Source of the DNA: Ctenosaura bakeri
Taxonomy: Eukaryota > Chordata > Lepidosauria > Squamata > Iguanidae
NCBI GenBank assembly: GCA_948474755.1
Contig: CAOLHI010001298.1
Location: 1-64,000, forward strand
Direction: 5' to 3'
Length of the DNA: 64,000 nucleotides
Part shown: positions 1 through 12,700 of the stretch, piece by piece
Position numbering within the stretch: the first letter of the stretch is position 1
Layout: each line of letters begins with the position of its first letter
Notes under the pieces: generated by a model
Databases searched by the model: none
What the model was told of the DNA's origin: nothing
The model's input: only the letters and a program-made list of their open reading frames with translations
Translations under genes and position numbers: made by a program

Positions 1-619
1 TCTCCTTCTTACCCTTTCCTTTAAAAGACATGAGAAATTGAAAGTCCATGTCGAGACTGCCTTATCTAGAAATCTGAAAACTTTCAAAAATCAAAACTTT
101 TCACTGCTAACCACTTCCTTCTACCATCAAGGCAATGGCAGTGGTACTCTTTCTCATTCCTCTTTCAGATCTGAAGAGCACTGCCGCCACTGCCTCAAAG
201 GCTGAAGTGGGCAGCTGTTGGCAAAAAGAGAGAGACTGAGGATCTGTGAAATGTAGGAGGCATGGATTTGCATTGAGCCTGGGCTTGGATTCCTACCGGT
301 TTACTGCTCCTCAGTCTCTCTCCAGGCAAGTAGTGACTGAACCAGCCGTGAGGCTATTCCATAAATGTACTGTATTCCAAGATCCAAAAAAATCCAAAAT
401 ACAGAACACTTCCGGTCCCAAGCTTTTTGGATAAGTGAGACTCAAGCTGCACTATGGGTATTGAAGGAAAGGGATTAAAAACTGTTCCATGAAGAATTAA
501 AAAAAAAGTAATCGTAGTGACTTTCTTCTCCTCAGGGGAAAGTATTTCTCTGGCTGTTGGTTCAAGTGCTTAGAGTCCTATAAGAATTCTGAATTCCCAA
601 TTTGATCTTTTATCCTCAG
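1..619. other. HERC2 intron, 5' part of window
   Basis: Intronic sequence upstream of the first exon seen. No conserved coding segment or recognisable repeat was identified. Confidence 0.6.
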
Positions 620-764
620 GGGCAAAGGAGACTACTTCAGGCTAGGACATGGCACTGATGTTCACGTAAGAAAGCCGCAAGTAGTAGAAGGGCTGAGAGG
701 GAAGAAGATAATTCATGTGGCTGTAGGTGCACTCCACTGTCTAGCAGTCACTGACACAGGGCAG
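620..764 (+). CDS. HERC2: HERC2 exon, RCC1-like domain 2 repeat
   Basis: Encodes [14 protein letters not shown] and a second half-repeat ending in LAVTDTGQ, an RCC1 blade of RLD2. The acceptor is ctcag at 615-619 and the donor is cag|gtaaga. It starts with the last base of a split Trp codon, so the preceding exon lies outside the window. Confidence 0.95.
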
Positions 765-3700
765 GTAAGACAAACCTGTCAGCGCACTCTGAAGACCATT
801 ATGTGGTAGTAAGGCCTATTGAAATCGTAAGAGTTACTTCCCATGGCTTGTTTAGAATGAAAGTTTGAGCTCCTGCCAATAAATGACTAAATGCTGAGAC
901 ACTGAATACAACAATAGAATAATTTCATGAAGCTTTTAAAATTACTGCCAGTATAAGCTACTCTTCCTTTTTTTAAAAAAATCAGGCAGTATTGCCTTTT
1001 TCTAAGTGTGTTGTAGTCTTATTCTTTTCATAGATAAAGGGCAGAGGCAGTTATTCCCATATTGAATTTCATCACTTTTACTAGGTAGGCCATAATGTTA
1101 AGTGGTAAGAGTTCCATAGATTTCTCTTGACCAATGGGTAACTCATTAGATAATTGTTTTCTTTTTTTAAGCTGGAGGAAACAATAACTAGTTACAGTTG
1201 GCTGTACACATTTGCTGGAGATAGGGGTGTAGGACCCCTGCACAAGTGGAAAAGCCACAAATATCAAAATGTGTGTTGTATGCATAGACCTGAGGGAAGG
1301 GGGCTGAGGCATGGTGTGGAGGGTGGACATGCATAGTCCAGACTAAGTCACAGAAAGGAAAGGGAAAAGGTGTGGGTGGTTGCCCTATCCTTCCTCTTTG
1401 GCACCCATCTCTTTCTTTGGGTTGGGGGGGCATCAGGGAGGGTTTGTGGTGCTGAGGAGTCAGTCTGCGTTCTGTCCTTAGCTGGCCAGGCTGCAGCTGG
1501 TGGAGGAGGAAGAGGAGGACCAGAGGCGAGTTTTTAAAGGGCTGCACAACCTGATCAGAGCCACTGAGAGGGAAGGTTCCCTCGAAAAAGAGGTTCTTGG
1601 TGGGGCAGGGGTTGGAGAAACTCGCAAATAGTCAAGGCCGTGAACGTGAAACCTACAATTGTGGAGGGCATACTGTATAATGTTTAGTTAGTAAATACAG
1701 CTTCTGTAGAATTGTTTGGCTGTTTTCATTCAAAAATGTATGTTTCCATCTTACGCAGAGGGGTTCATGAGCTAGCTAACACACAGAGTACAAAATCATG
1801 GTAGCAACTTTAAAAGTTCCACAAATGGAAGAAAAACAGGAAAGTCCAAATAAACTCTGTGGTAACAATAAAATTATAAGTTCTTTTAAAAAATCAACAG
1901 TGAAGGAGCTTCATATTGTAAAGGCATTGCATAGACAGGGTTAACTCTTTCTCTCCCTATAGGTGTGTTCTGATTCCTGATTGTATTATTCATACATCTT
2001 TGATCAGAACTTGGATTTTGCAATAGTTAGTGGTCAGTATATGAATTTTTAATGGCGCTTGATTTTTTTAAATGTTAAAGAATGGAAATAAACCAAAGCT
2101 TTTTAGAATTACTGTGCAAGTATTTTGCTTCAGTTTCATACTAACTGAAAATTGTGGAGAACCTAAGTGATGTTGAGCATGCTGTATATGTGTCCATCTT
2201 AAAACAGAGCCAGCATGGTTTGAGCATTGGTCTAGGACTCTTGAGACCAGCATTTAAGTCTCTGCTCAACCATGGCAACCCACTGGGTGACCTTGGGCAA
2301 GTCCTTCTCAACAAATCTTACCTAGAAAAACCTGTGATAGCTTCACACTAGGGTCACCATAAATGACTTGAGGACACAGAACAACAAATATACAAAAAGC
2401 TTACCAGAATAAGTGATGCAAAGAATTACTTGCTTTATTGACAGGTTTATGCTTGGGGTGACAATGATCATGGGCAGCAAGGCAATGGGACAACTACAGT
2501 CAACAGAAAGCCCACTCTGGTCCAGGGTTTAGAAGGCCAGAAAATCACTCGTGTAGCATGTGGATCTTCCCACAGTGTGGCTTGGACAACAATGGATGTA
2601 GCTACACCTTCTGTGCATGAACCAGTTCTTTTTCAAACAGCGAGAGACCCTTTAGGCGCATCCTATTTAGGTAATATATATGGCTAGCATTTCTTTTCTT
2701 TGACAATAGAGCTAGTAGAAAGAGTGGGAAAGAGAAATGATTTTTGTATTTGGGAAGAAAGAAGCTTGTGCCACAGACAGAGAATCAGCTAAAGGTTTAA
2801 TGGCTCATTACCTCAGCATGTTCCCATCTGGCCTGAAGCGTAAGGAGAGGGGAACATCTTGGACTGTGATGTGCATTGTGTGGTAGTCACTGTGGCAGTT
2901 GAAGTGTGTGGCTCTTGGGTCCTTGTTCAGTTCAAGTATAGCTTCTGTTAACAGATATGTTATCTTCTGTAGCCACACGGCTAGAAATAGAAGAGGGAAA
3001 GAGGAATAACACGTAGTTAAACATTAGCCTAGCTTAAAGGATGTTTTGGATGCCAAGAGTTCTTGTTCAGATTTTTTCCCCAAATGCCTTCTCTTTGAAC
3101 TGAAATCTGACAGCTGAATAACTGAAATGAAAGACAGATAAATTCATTGAAGTAGAATGAATCATTCAAATGACAAGATTTCTGTATATGTAATTCCACT
3201 GTTTATAAAATAATTTATTATAGTGAAGCAGAAGGGTATGAGTGTTTAGTCATGCTGCAGGAATCATTGGTGAGGAATATTATAACTAAAGAAAGAACAT
3301 GGAAATATTTTTATGGGAGTTTTTACCTAGGGTACAGCTATGTAGTCGTATATGGAGAAAATTTTGTAAGCCAAATCAACTTGTGGATTTATATCCTTGA
3401 TTTTACCTGCTCTTTGGTGTCTGAGACATCTAATTATAAATTCCTGGATATCTCTTATTTCTTATAGGTGTCCCATCAGATGCAGATTCTTCTGCTGCTA
3501 GTAACAAAATCAGTGGTACAAACAGCTCCAAACCTAACCGACCTTCACTTGCCAAGATTCTTTTGTCACTGGATGGCAACCTTGCCAAACAGCAGGCATT
3601 ATCTCATATACTGACAGCCTTGCAAATCATGTATGCCAGGTGAGCACATGGCTAAAGATGGATAATGGAGGAATTTTTTTTTTTTTTGAGTTTCCGTATT

Positions 3701-6700
3701 GGCCTTGGATATTAACTCCAGCTTTTCTTAGAGCTTGGAAAATATACGTTTGAACAACAATTCCCAGAATCAAATAGCATTCTGGGAACTGTAATCTAAA
3801 ACAAACAAGCAAAAAACACCTTTAAGAGTTCCAGATTTTCTGATACCTGATAGAGTCTCTGAAGAAAATCTATATACAGTTGGCCGCCCATATCCAAGGA
3901 TTCTGTATCCATAGATTCAATCAACCACAGATTGAAAATATTCAAACAGCAACAATAGCAACAAAAAAGAAAAGAAAAGGAAAAGTTTGATTTTGCCACT
4001 TTTTATGTGGGATACCATTTTACCACACCATTGTATGTAATGAAATTTGAGCATCTATGAATTTTGGTATCCATGGCAGATCCTGAAACCAAACCCTATG
4101 GATACTATGGGCCCACTGTACTAATAAAGCAATGCAAATAAATCAAATGTAATTCATCAAAAAGTCTGTTGGTTGACTCTGAGTGGGCATAGTCATTGTC
4201 TTGTGTGTCTGTGTGTCAAACCTGCTAAGTGGCTAGAGACTGTAGGCTAGCAAAGATGTTAATAATGTATCTTATAGATTAACATACCTGTAAGTTGGAA
4301 GCTGTTGTCCTTGCCTTTAGAGACTTTATGGTGGCCATTTCTTCTTACCACATTTTAAAGGAATGTAAATGACATTCTTCTGCAGTTTTATCTGTTGGGA
4401 GTGATTGGATCAGGATGATCCTTAATTAGGGCTAGCACTGACTTAACTGTGATGCTTGTGTACAACCTCTACAAAAGAGGCAACCACGTAATGTTCCTGA
4501 AAATATGCTGAATATTTTTATTTTTGTTTAGGGATGCTGTGGTTGGAGCTCTGATGCCTGCAAGTATGATTGCGCCAGTGGAATGTTTGTCTTCATCTCC
4601 TGCACCACCTCCAGACCTTGCTTCCACAGGCAGTGCTCCCAGTGGAGAGGAAAGCATGCTAGCAATAGATGCAGAGGAGCGGCTGAGCCCAACCCCTTGG
4701 CAAGACAGGAAGGTAGAGGTAAATACTTTTTTCAAATGAAAACATGAACATCATACTTGCAGAAAGTGGTACGAATCTCTTCCTGCAAAATAGCAGTGCA
4801 GTTTTGCTTGCCTGTATTTCAGAGATGTATTATTTCAGTAAAAAAATATTCTTAGTAGATATTTTCTTAGTTTAGTTCATGAGCTTTGAAAATAATTGTG
4901 TGGGGCAGTTGCAACACATATGATAACACAAGATGTTGTAGACTTCAGAGACAGGAGACCACAGAGTTAAGAAAAAGAGAAGTTTATTTAAAGTGCGGGC
5001 TCAGGCTGGGTCACCCCAAAAAAACCAAGAGCCCTGAAGTAAGGTTACACAGTTATTTTATAGACACAGCATATAAGTTTCATTTCTCTCAGTCCGCCCA
5101 AGTCCGCCCCCCTTTGAATCTCGCAACACAGCACATTTGCAGTCCCTCCCTCAGTCGGCCATGTTTTCATTCCAGAAAGTAACACTCTGGTTATCTTGAC
5201 CCTTATTCTCAATAACAGATTTATAGCTGACGCAGCTAGCAATTGCACCATGACATTTCACCCACTTCCAGATGATTCCCCATATTCACTGCTATAATTA
5301 TGAGCATATCGAGGCATTAGAGCAGATATTTTCAGGAGAATCTTTTCCAAACATTCTATAGACTTAATCATATTTTATAATTATATATGGGGTCCCTGCT
5401 TCAAAGATACCAAAAATTTTTAGATACCAGAACTATGCAATAAGATAGACATTTTAACGTTTTGCTTGTTTCAGAATCTCATTTTAATAAGGCAGACCAT
5501 ATCCCCCTATATAAGCCTGCCAGTGCTTTAAGATCTTCTGGAGAGGCCCTTCCCTCCATCCCACCCCTTTCCCAGGCATGGGTGGTGGGGCCATGAGATA
5601 GGACCTTCTTGGTGGCTGCCTCTGGATTCTGAAACCTTTCTCTGAGGAAGGCTAGAGTGGCCTCCTCCTTGTTCTTCCATCAACAGGCAAAACCCTTTTT
5701 TATTTCAAGAACCTTTTAGAACAGAAAGATTTAGATAATGGGTTGAGGGAGCTCTTTTGTTTTAAAATGTATTGTTTTAAACTGAACTTTTTAATTGCTT
5801 TTTATCTTTCTAATTTTATTTTATCTTTCTAAGTATAGATTTAATGGCTTTAATATCGTAAATAGTTTAATTCCATTTTAAAGTTCACTTTTTGTACGTT
5901 TTTTTGCTTTATTGTTCATTTTGAAGTAGAAACCACCTTGAGTCCCAATCTGGAATATAAATATAAGAAAACTCAACGAATCAATATCTTACTAGAGAAT
6001 TTGGCTTACAGTAAGATTGCAGAAAAAGATTTTTTTTGCAAACAATTTTAACACAAGAAATAAAAAAGATGACAAAAAAGATGTACTACAATACATCACA
6101 AACAGAAGACTACAATAGTAATTATTAAAAAATGCTACCACATTATCCATTATGATTAGATTATATCTAAATATAATTATGACAAGTTTAAAATATCTTC
6201 TCTTACATTTCTTCATATCCTACTTACTTGCATGTTAACAACCTTTAAAAATAAAAACATTCTATTGCTACCAACACAATACATTTGGCTTTGATTACTC
6301 AGATTCTGCTCCTGCAAGTCTGTCACCCATATCTTTTAAAAATTCAATAACTCTCACTCAATGTTTATGATAATTTTTTAAAATAAATCTTCTGTTATCA
6401 GAATCTTCAACTTGTCCTTCTCTGCCATATCCAATATCTTCAGTAACCATTCTTCAGGAGATGGCATATCCAATTTTAATCCTAGAGATTTCTTCTGTCA
6501 TGCTGTGTCCATTTCCAGTATTGCTTTGTTTTGCTGCAAGTCCCCTCATCTTGATTATGTTTCTAACAGTTAGTAACAGAAGCCCCCACAAAAAGATTAA
6601 GATCAAAAAAAGTCACTGTATAAATTGGCAAGCCAGATATACATGTGTGGCATATATCTCAGTTGGTAACCTCTTGGAGGATGATGATGACGATGACAAT

Positions 6701-9700
6701 GATGATGATGATGATGATGATTTGGGACACTGAAAATAGTTGAATCCTGAAGTATCCTCTAGGGACTGCTGCAAAATGTTATTTTCAGGCTTGCTGAAGG
6801 AGCAGTCCACAACTAGTGGGTTATTCCCTTGGTCAAGAGAGGAGACTTCAAAATTCCGATTCTGTTTACTCTCACCTCTCCTGCAGTTTTTATTTTCCCA
6901 ATTTTAATTTGATTTAAATTGTACAGCCCTTGTTTGTTACTAACATGCTATTGTATTTGGCTAGGTGGCTTCTTCAGAAGATGCTGTGACCCCCTCTGCT
7001 GTGACTCCCTCTGCCACTGCAGCCTCATCACGTCCTTTCATTCCTGTCACAGATGACCCTGGAGCAGCTAGTATAATAGCAGAGACGATGACCAAGACCA
7101 AAGAAGTACTGTTACCAGTTTTTTCCTTATATTTTTTTACTGAGTATTTTCAGCCCAACTAAATGTTGATGGAGATGGAGAAGTTTGGATTGTAGGGTGG
7201 CCAGCTACTGTAGAATCTGGTTAAAAAAAGGTTAAAAAGATAAAGTGTTTAAATCTGTGCTAAAACATAGATCAAGCAGGTGGATTGAAAACTAACTGAT
7301 AGCTTGTAAGACAGTAAAATCTGAAGCTATAAATGTTGGTCTAAATCCAGTTATTAGTTCCAACTAGAATAGATCCATTAAATATATGTAAACTTTGTAA
7401 GTCTACACTTACCTGAGTTCCACTGATTCAATTTGTTCGCTACAGTTAGGGCTACTAACTGAATTTAGCCCACCTTACTTTGCTAATAAGTGATAATCAG
7501 ATTTGTTTTTTTGTTTTTTTCCCCACTCATCTCCATTATAGTAAAAAGTTTTCATGCATTTTCTTCATCTGTCTTTTCTTCAATTTTGTTTTAAAGGATG
7601 TGGAAAGCCAAAGCAAGGCCTCTGGTCCTGAGCCACAATACTTGGATGAGTTCACTGGTCTCCTGGTACCAGATGACACTAGAGTCATGGTTGATCTGCT
7701 GAAGCTGGCTGTGTCCAGTCGTGCTGGAGAGAAGGGAAAGGAGGTTCTTTCAGCTGTGCTCTCTGGCATGGGCACTGCTTATCCTCAGGTGGGTTAAAGC
7801 AACCTTGGTTTTTGCTGTACTGCTTAGTCTGTAACTTCAGTAGTTTTTAAATATACTGAAATTCCCAACTGCTGCTGACAAGTTAAAAGACTACTGGAAG
7901 CACTGCAGAATATGTGCCCATGGATTGAAATTCTTAAAGATGTTTTGAAAATGAAACTGTAACTTGTAAACAAGTTGAAACAATGTTTCCAGCTGAAAAA
8001 TTGACTTGGAAAAATGGAAATTTTCTAACAAAAATGTTCGTGTGTCTGCGCTTATACACGTACTTGTGTGTAACAAACTGATTGGAAACTGGGTTCATGT
8101 CTCTTTTGTGTTTCTTTGGGAAAAGCTCACCACGCTGTGATTGTTGGTAGCATCCGTGATCCTGATCTTGTTTGCTTGTTTGTAAATGAGCAGTCAGGAT
8201 TGGGAACAACATCCCCAGCAATCCCAGGGCAGCCAGCAGCTCCTGGAAAAAGCTCTTCACTGCCCTGCAACAGACTCACTGTGGTTAGAACATTGATTGA
8301 AGGACAAAGAGCAGCTATATCAGCAAAGGGTGAATCACAAAGGATTTATATTTTCAGGTTGCTGATATGTTGTTGGAGCTGTGTGTTACAGAACTGGAAG
8401 ATGTGGCAACTGATTCACAAAGCGGTCGTTTGTCTTCACAACCCGTGGTGGTGGAAAGTAGCCATCCCTATACAGATGATACTTCCACCAGTGGCACAGT
8501 TAAAATACCAGGTACTAAATCTTTTGAACTGCTTATTCAAAGCTGGAAGCAGTACCTGTACATTCACTGTAAATAATATTTGTAGAGGGTTTTGTTTTTC
8601 CTTGAAAATTAAAAAAGATGTACTGCTCCATCCTGAAGTTCTTTAGACCAAAAATGGCATGCCAGCTGCCATTAAGGATTATGTGGACAGCAGTAGTTGT
8701 GAGATTGAAAAAAGTCTCATTATTCACAAGTGTTTATGTAGAAACGATTGTGCAGACATCTCTTGGCATACAATGGTAATTGTTAGGTTGGAAAAAGTCT
8801 CATTATTCACAATTGTGAATACAGTATAATGATTTCTGTGTTGCCTATGATTAAAAATGGAATTAATTTTAGATCCATTTGGGGGAGCAGTGTCCATGTC
8901 ATCTGTTAAAATCATTTGGACTTTCTTGCTTCAGGGAGAAAAGTTCTGTCTTTTTGATTGTTAAAGGTTTAGCTAAAGAGCCTGTCGGGGCTAAAGTTCA
9001 AGTTTGGAAGTATGTGCACTGTCCCTTTGATTTGTTGAGTTGTACTTGGATATTAATCATACAGAGATTTGAAGGATCCTGGTAGGAATATTTATTTATT
9101 TATTTGCCACTTTTCTTCCAAAGTGGGACCCAAAGAGCTTTCAGTATAAAAATAGGGAATTCTTGCAGAATACACGACCAAACGATTTGAAAAACTATGC
9201 AAAAAAGATAGCTTGTACCTGGGCTGTTGCTCTTGTTATAGTTTTCTGATTGTATTTCTCTGGCTTTAATATTTAGGTGCTGAAGGACTTAGAGTAGAGT
9301 TTGATCGCCAGTGTTCAACAGAGCGACGCCATGATCCACTCACTGTCATGGATGGAGTCAACCGTATAGTTTCTGTGAGATCAGGTAATGATACAGAATG
9401 TCAAATTGCTTCTTTTTATATCAGATGTTTTACCATTGTCTTCATGGGTTAGTAGCAAATCTTTATTATGTTGCAGATTAGGTTGTAGGCTGATTTCTAG
9501 CGGGGATTAATAACAGGAAAAAATAAATAAATAATATAATAAGAAAAGTAGAAAACATCTAACCCAAAACATAGGGTAGGTTGTATGTGATGGAATTAAA
9601 CAGTTTCTCTACACTGACACCTTAATCCTGAGTTGAGCCTTCGGGTACATACTATGGCCGTCATGCATTGTTTTCAGCTGTAACTCTTTTCTGACCTTTG

Positions 9701-12700
9701 GCCTTATGCTGTTTACAATTTTCAGTTTGCTTCCTGTGCTAGTTGTGTTTTGTGAAACATATTTTCTCTGGATAGTTCAGAGGAACAATCTATGTCACAT
9801 GGGTTGTTTCCCCTTCATGCCAGCTAAGAAGGCAGGGGTATGTGATCCAGTTGCATATAGATAGTTGTTTGCTCTCTATTTTATGATTCAACTAGTTTTC
9901 AGTAGTCACATACGGTTGTAAGAATAGCGCATGTATAGCTTTCCTCTGTGGAGTTAAAATTACTGTGTTTTGTGTCTTATATGGCGACACCTCAAAAAGA
10001 ACACACCTCCGTCTTGCAGAGTTTATAATCTAAATAGGTTTTCTCATCCAAACTTTATAGGTCGGGAGTGGTCTGACTGGTCTAGTGAACTGCGCATTCC
10101 AGGAGATGAATTAAAATGGAAATTCATCAGTGATGGTTCTGTAAACGGATGGGGCTGGCGATTCACGGTTTATCCCATCATGCCAGCGGCAGGTGAATAT
10201 CAGCTGTGGCTCCTGGGCAGAATAGTGAATTGCACTGGTGTGCTTGCTTCTTTTGTTTTTCTGAGCCCAGTTATCATGAAAAGTTCTGCTGGCAGCCTGA
10301 TAAGCAGCTTAAACAGGAGGAGACGGAGAGATGGAGTACGTCTGCACTAGAGAACATGTGGTTAACATTTAACTCACATGATGCTGTGTTTGATCAACGT
10401 GAATTTTTCTTGTGATGAGAGCCAAATGCCTGTGATGTCAAAAGGCTGTTGCTTTAAGAAGCCATGTGAAAAAGCCCTTTTGATAACCTAGTTATCATGT
10501 GATAATTGTAGTCATTACAGGAATAGATGTGGTTATGTGCATATACATGTTTAAACTGCATATAGTTAAGCTGTTACTGCCATGCTTTGATTAAATGGTG
10601 GTGTATATTTAATTTTTTTCTCTTTCCTAGTAGCCCAAGTCAGGCTGCAGTTAAAATAATCTTTTTTTAAAAAATGTGAATGAAAACCTTTGACTGACAT
10701 GAGTAATATTTTTATTTTTTCCCCTAACAGGTCCAAAAGACCTCCTGTCAGATCGCTGCATACTTTCTTGCCCCTCAATGGATTTAGTAACATGTTTGCT
10801 GGATTTCCGTTTGAATTTTGCTTCTAATAGGAGCATAGTTCCTCGCTTAGCAGCCTCACTAGCAGCATGTGCTCAGTTGAGTGCTTTAGGTAGGTGCAGT
10901 TTTTAAGATGCTTCTAAGTTGTGTATTTATAAATAGAATTTTAAGCCTATCTGCATTAATTTTTTCCCATGCATCTCCTAGCTGCTAGCCACAGAATGTG
11001 GGCCTTACAAAGACTACGGAAGCTGCTAACCACTGAGTTTGGCCAATCGATTAACATCAATAGAATCCTGGGAGATAATGATGGTGAAGCACGCACTATG
11101 GTAATTCCTATTATAAAATCATGAATTTTTGAGACGGTCATGATGCTCATTTAAATAGTAACACATAGCAACATTCTATGTTATGTAGAAGAGATGTATG
11201 ATGGAGAGGGGTTTGGAGTTGATGGCTGTTGTGGTCTCTTCCAACTCTATGATTCTGTGATGGAGTAGACCAATTGATTCAAATTACTGAACAATTAAAA
11301 AGAACTTTCTGGTGGTAAGAACTGCTTGACAGTGGAATAGCCTTCATTAGAAGACAGTAGACTCTTCTTTTTAGCCAGATGTTAGTAGGCCATCTGTCAG
11401 GGATGCTTTAATTGTGGATTCCTGAACTGATGGCAGGGTGGACTTGATGACCTTTGGGTACAATCTAGCTCTTTGACTCATACTGTTTAATTATCCATGT
11501 AATGCCATACAGCTTCTGGGTTTTTTGTAATCGTAGTTTCCGGTAAGAAATGCCTCTGGTCTTTTGGATATTTGATTGATGGATTTCACAAAAGATACCA
11601 TTTTTAATTTTGTCAAATGTGGCATGAATATTCTGGTAAAACCGTACACAGATGTGTAGTTTCATCCACAAAGGAGGAACCAAAGGAGAAACCAAAGCAG
11701 TACAAATGTAGCACTAATGAGGTCTTCTGTAGCTACACAGATGAGTAACTTCGCACCCCTTCCAATGCCATTTGGCAGTTCACAATGGACAACCATTATA
11801 AAGAACCATTTAGAAACTACAACTTCTTTTTGATACTTTTTCTTCCAGAGTTTCACCGGCAGTGCCTTAGCTGCTCTGGTTAAAGGCCTTCCTGAAGCTT
11901 TGCAGCGGCAATTTGATTATGAAGATCCTATTGTCAGAGGCGGCAAGCAACTACTTCACAGCCCTTTCTTTAAGGTAACTTTCTTTAAGGCTCTCAGACT
12001 ACTATGTTGCGCTCTACTACTTGGATAACTAGAAATGGCTAGAGAGTAAATGGTTTGATGACAAACCACGCCAAGGACTTTAAAAGATTCACTTGAGTTC
12101 TTCTAATATGAGAAACAGCCAGTAATGATAGTATTGCCAGTAGCGATAGTATTTCCAGGCCTAGCTGAAGTCTTCTGCTTTCCAACTGAATTATTTTTTG
12201 CTTGTAGGTGCTTGTAGCGCTTGCTTGTGATCTGGAATTGGATACTCTTCCCTGCTGTGCAGAGACACATAAATGGGCTTGGTTTCGAAGATACTGCATG
12301 GCTTCCAGAGTTGCTGTAGCCCTTGATAAAAGAACACCCTTGCCTCGCCTTTTCCTTGATGAGGTATTGGAGAACATCTTTAACATAATATTTGTGAAAG
12401 ACATACATTCCAATAAAAAATACTCAGAAGGCTATTAAGGAGAGAGGGTCATGAGACCACCAGGGGCTATTTTGAGGCCTGACAATGTTTGACTTGATTG
12501 ACATCTCCTGCCTCTTTTCAGCAGGATATCACAGTGCCTTACTACTTGCTCTTGCTGTCAGGGCAAAGTGAAACAGTAAAGAAAATGTGTGGTAAGAGTT
12601 ACAAGATGCTGTGTTTTAACTGATCACTTAAAAGTCTAATCTGTATTGCAGGTGGCCAAGAAAATTCGAGAATTAATGGCTGACAATGAAAATATGGATG

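Noticed and set aside
2207..2290. A tRNA gene
   Set aside because: The tRNA-like head is degraded and fused to a LINE-type tail; no cloverleaf can be completed.
620..2670. A partial tandem duplication of HERC2 exons (similar to 26813-28496)
   Set aside because: The similarity of [11 protein letters not shown] to [11 protein letters not shown] reflects the ancient RLD2/RLD3 domain duplication within HERC2; both sets are needed for one continuous protein.
8116..8646. A 176-codon frame across the exon at 8358
   Set aside because: The HERC2 reading frame of that exon is a different one (VADMLLELC); the long frame is intron read-through.
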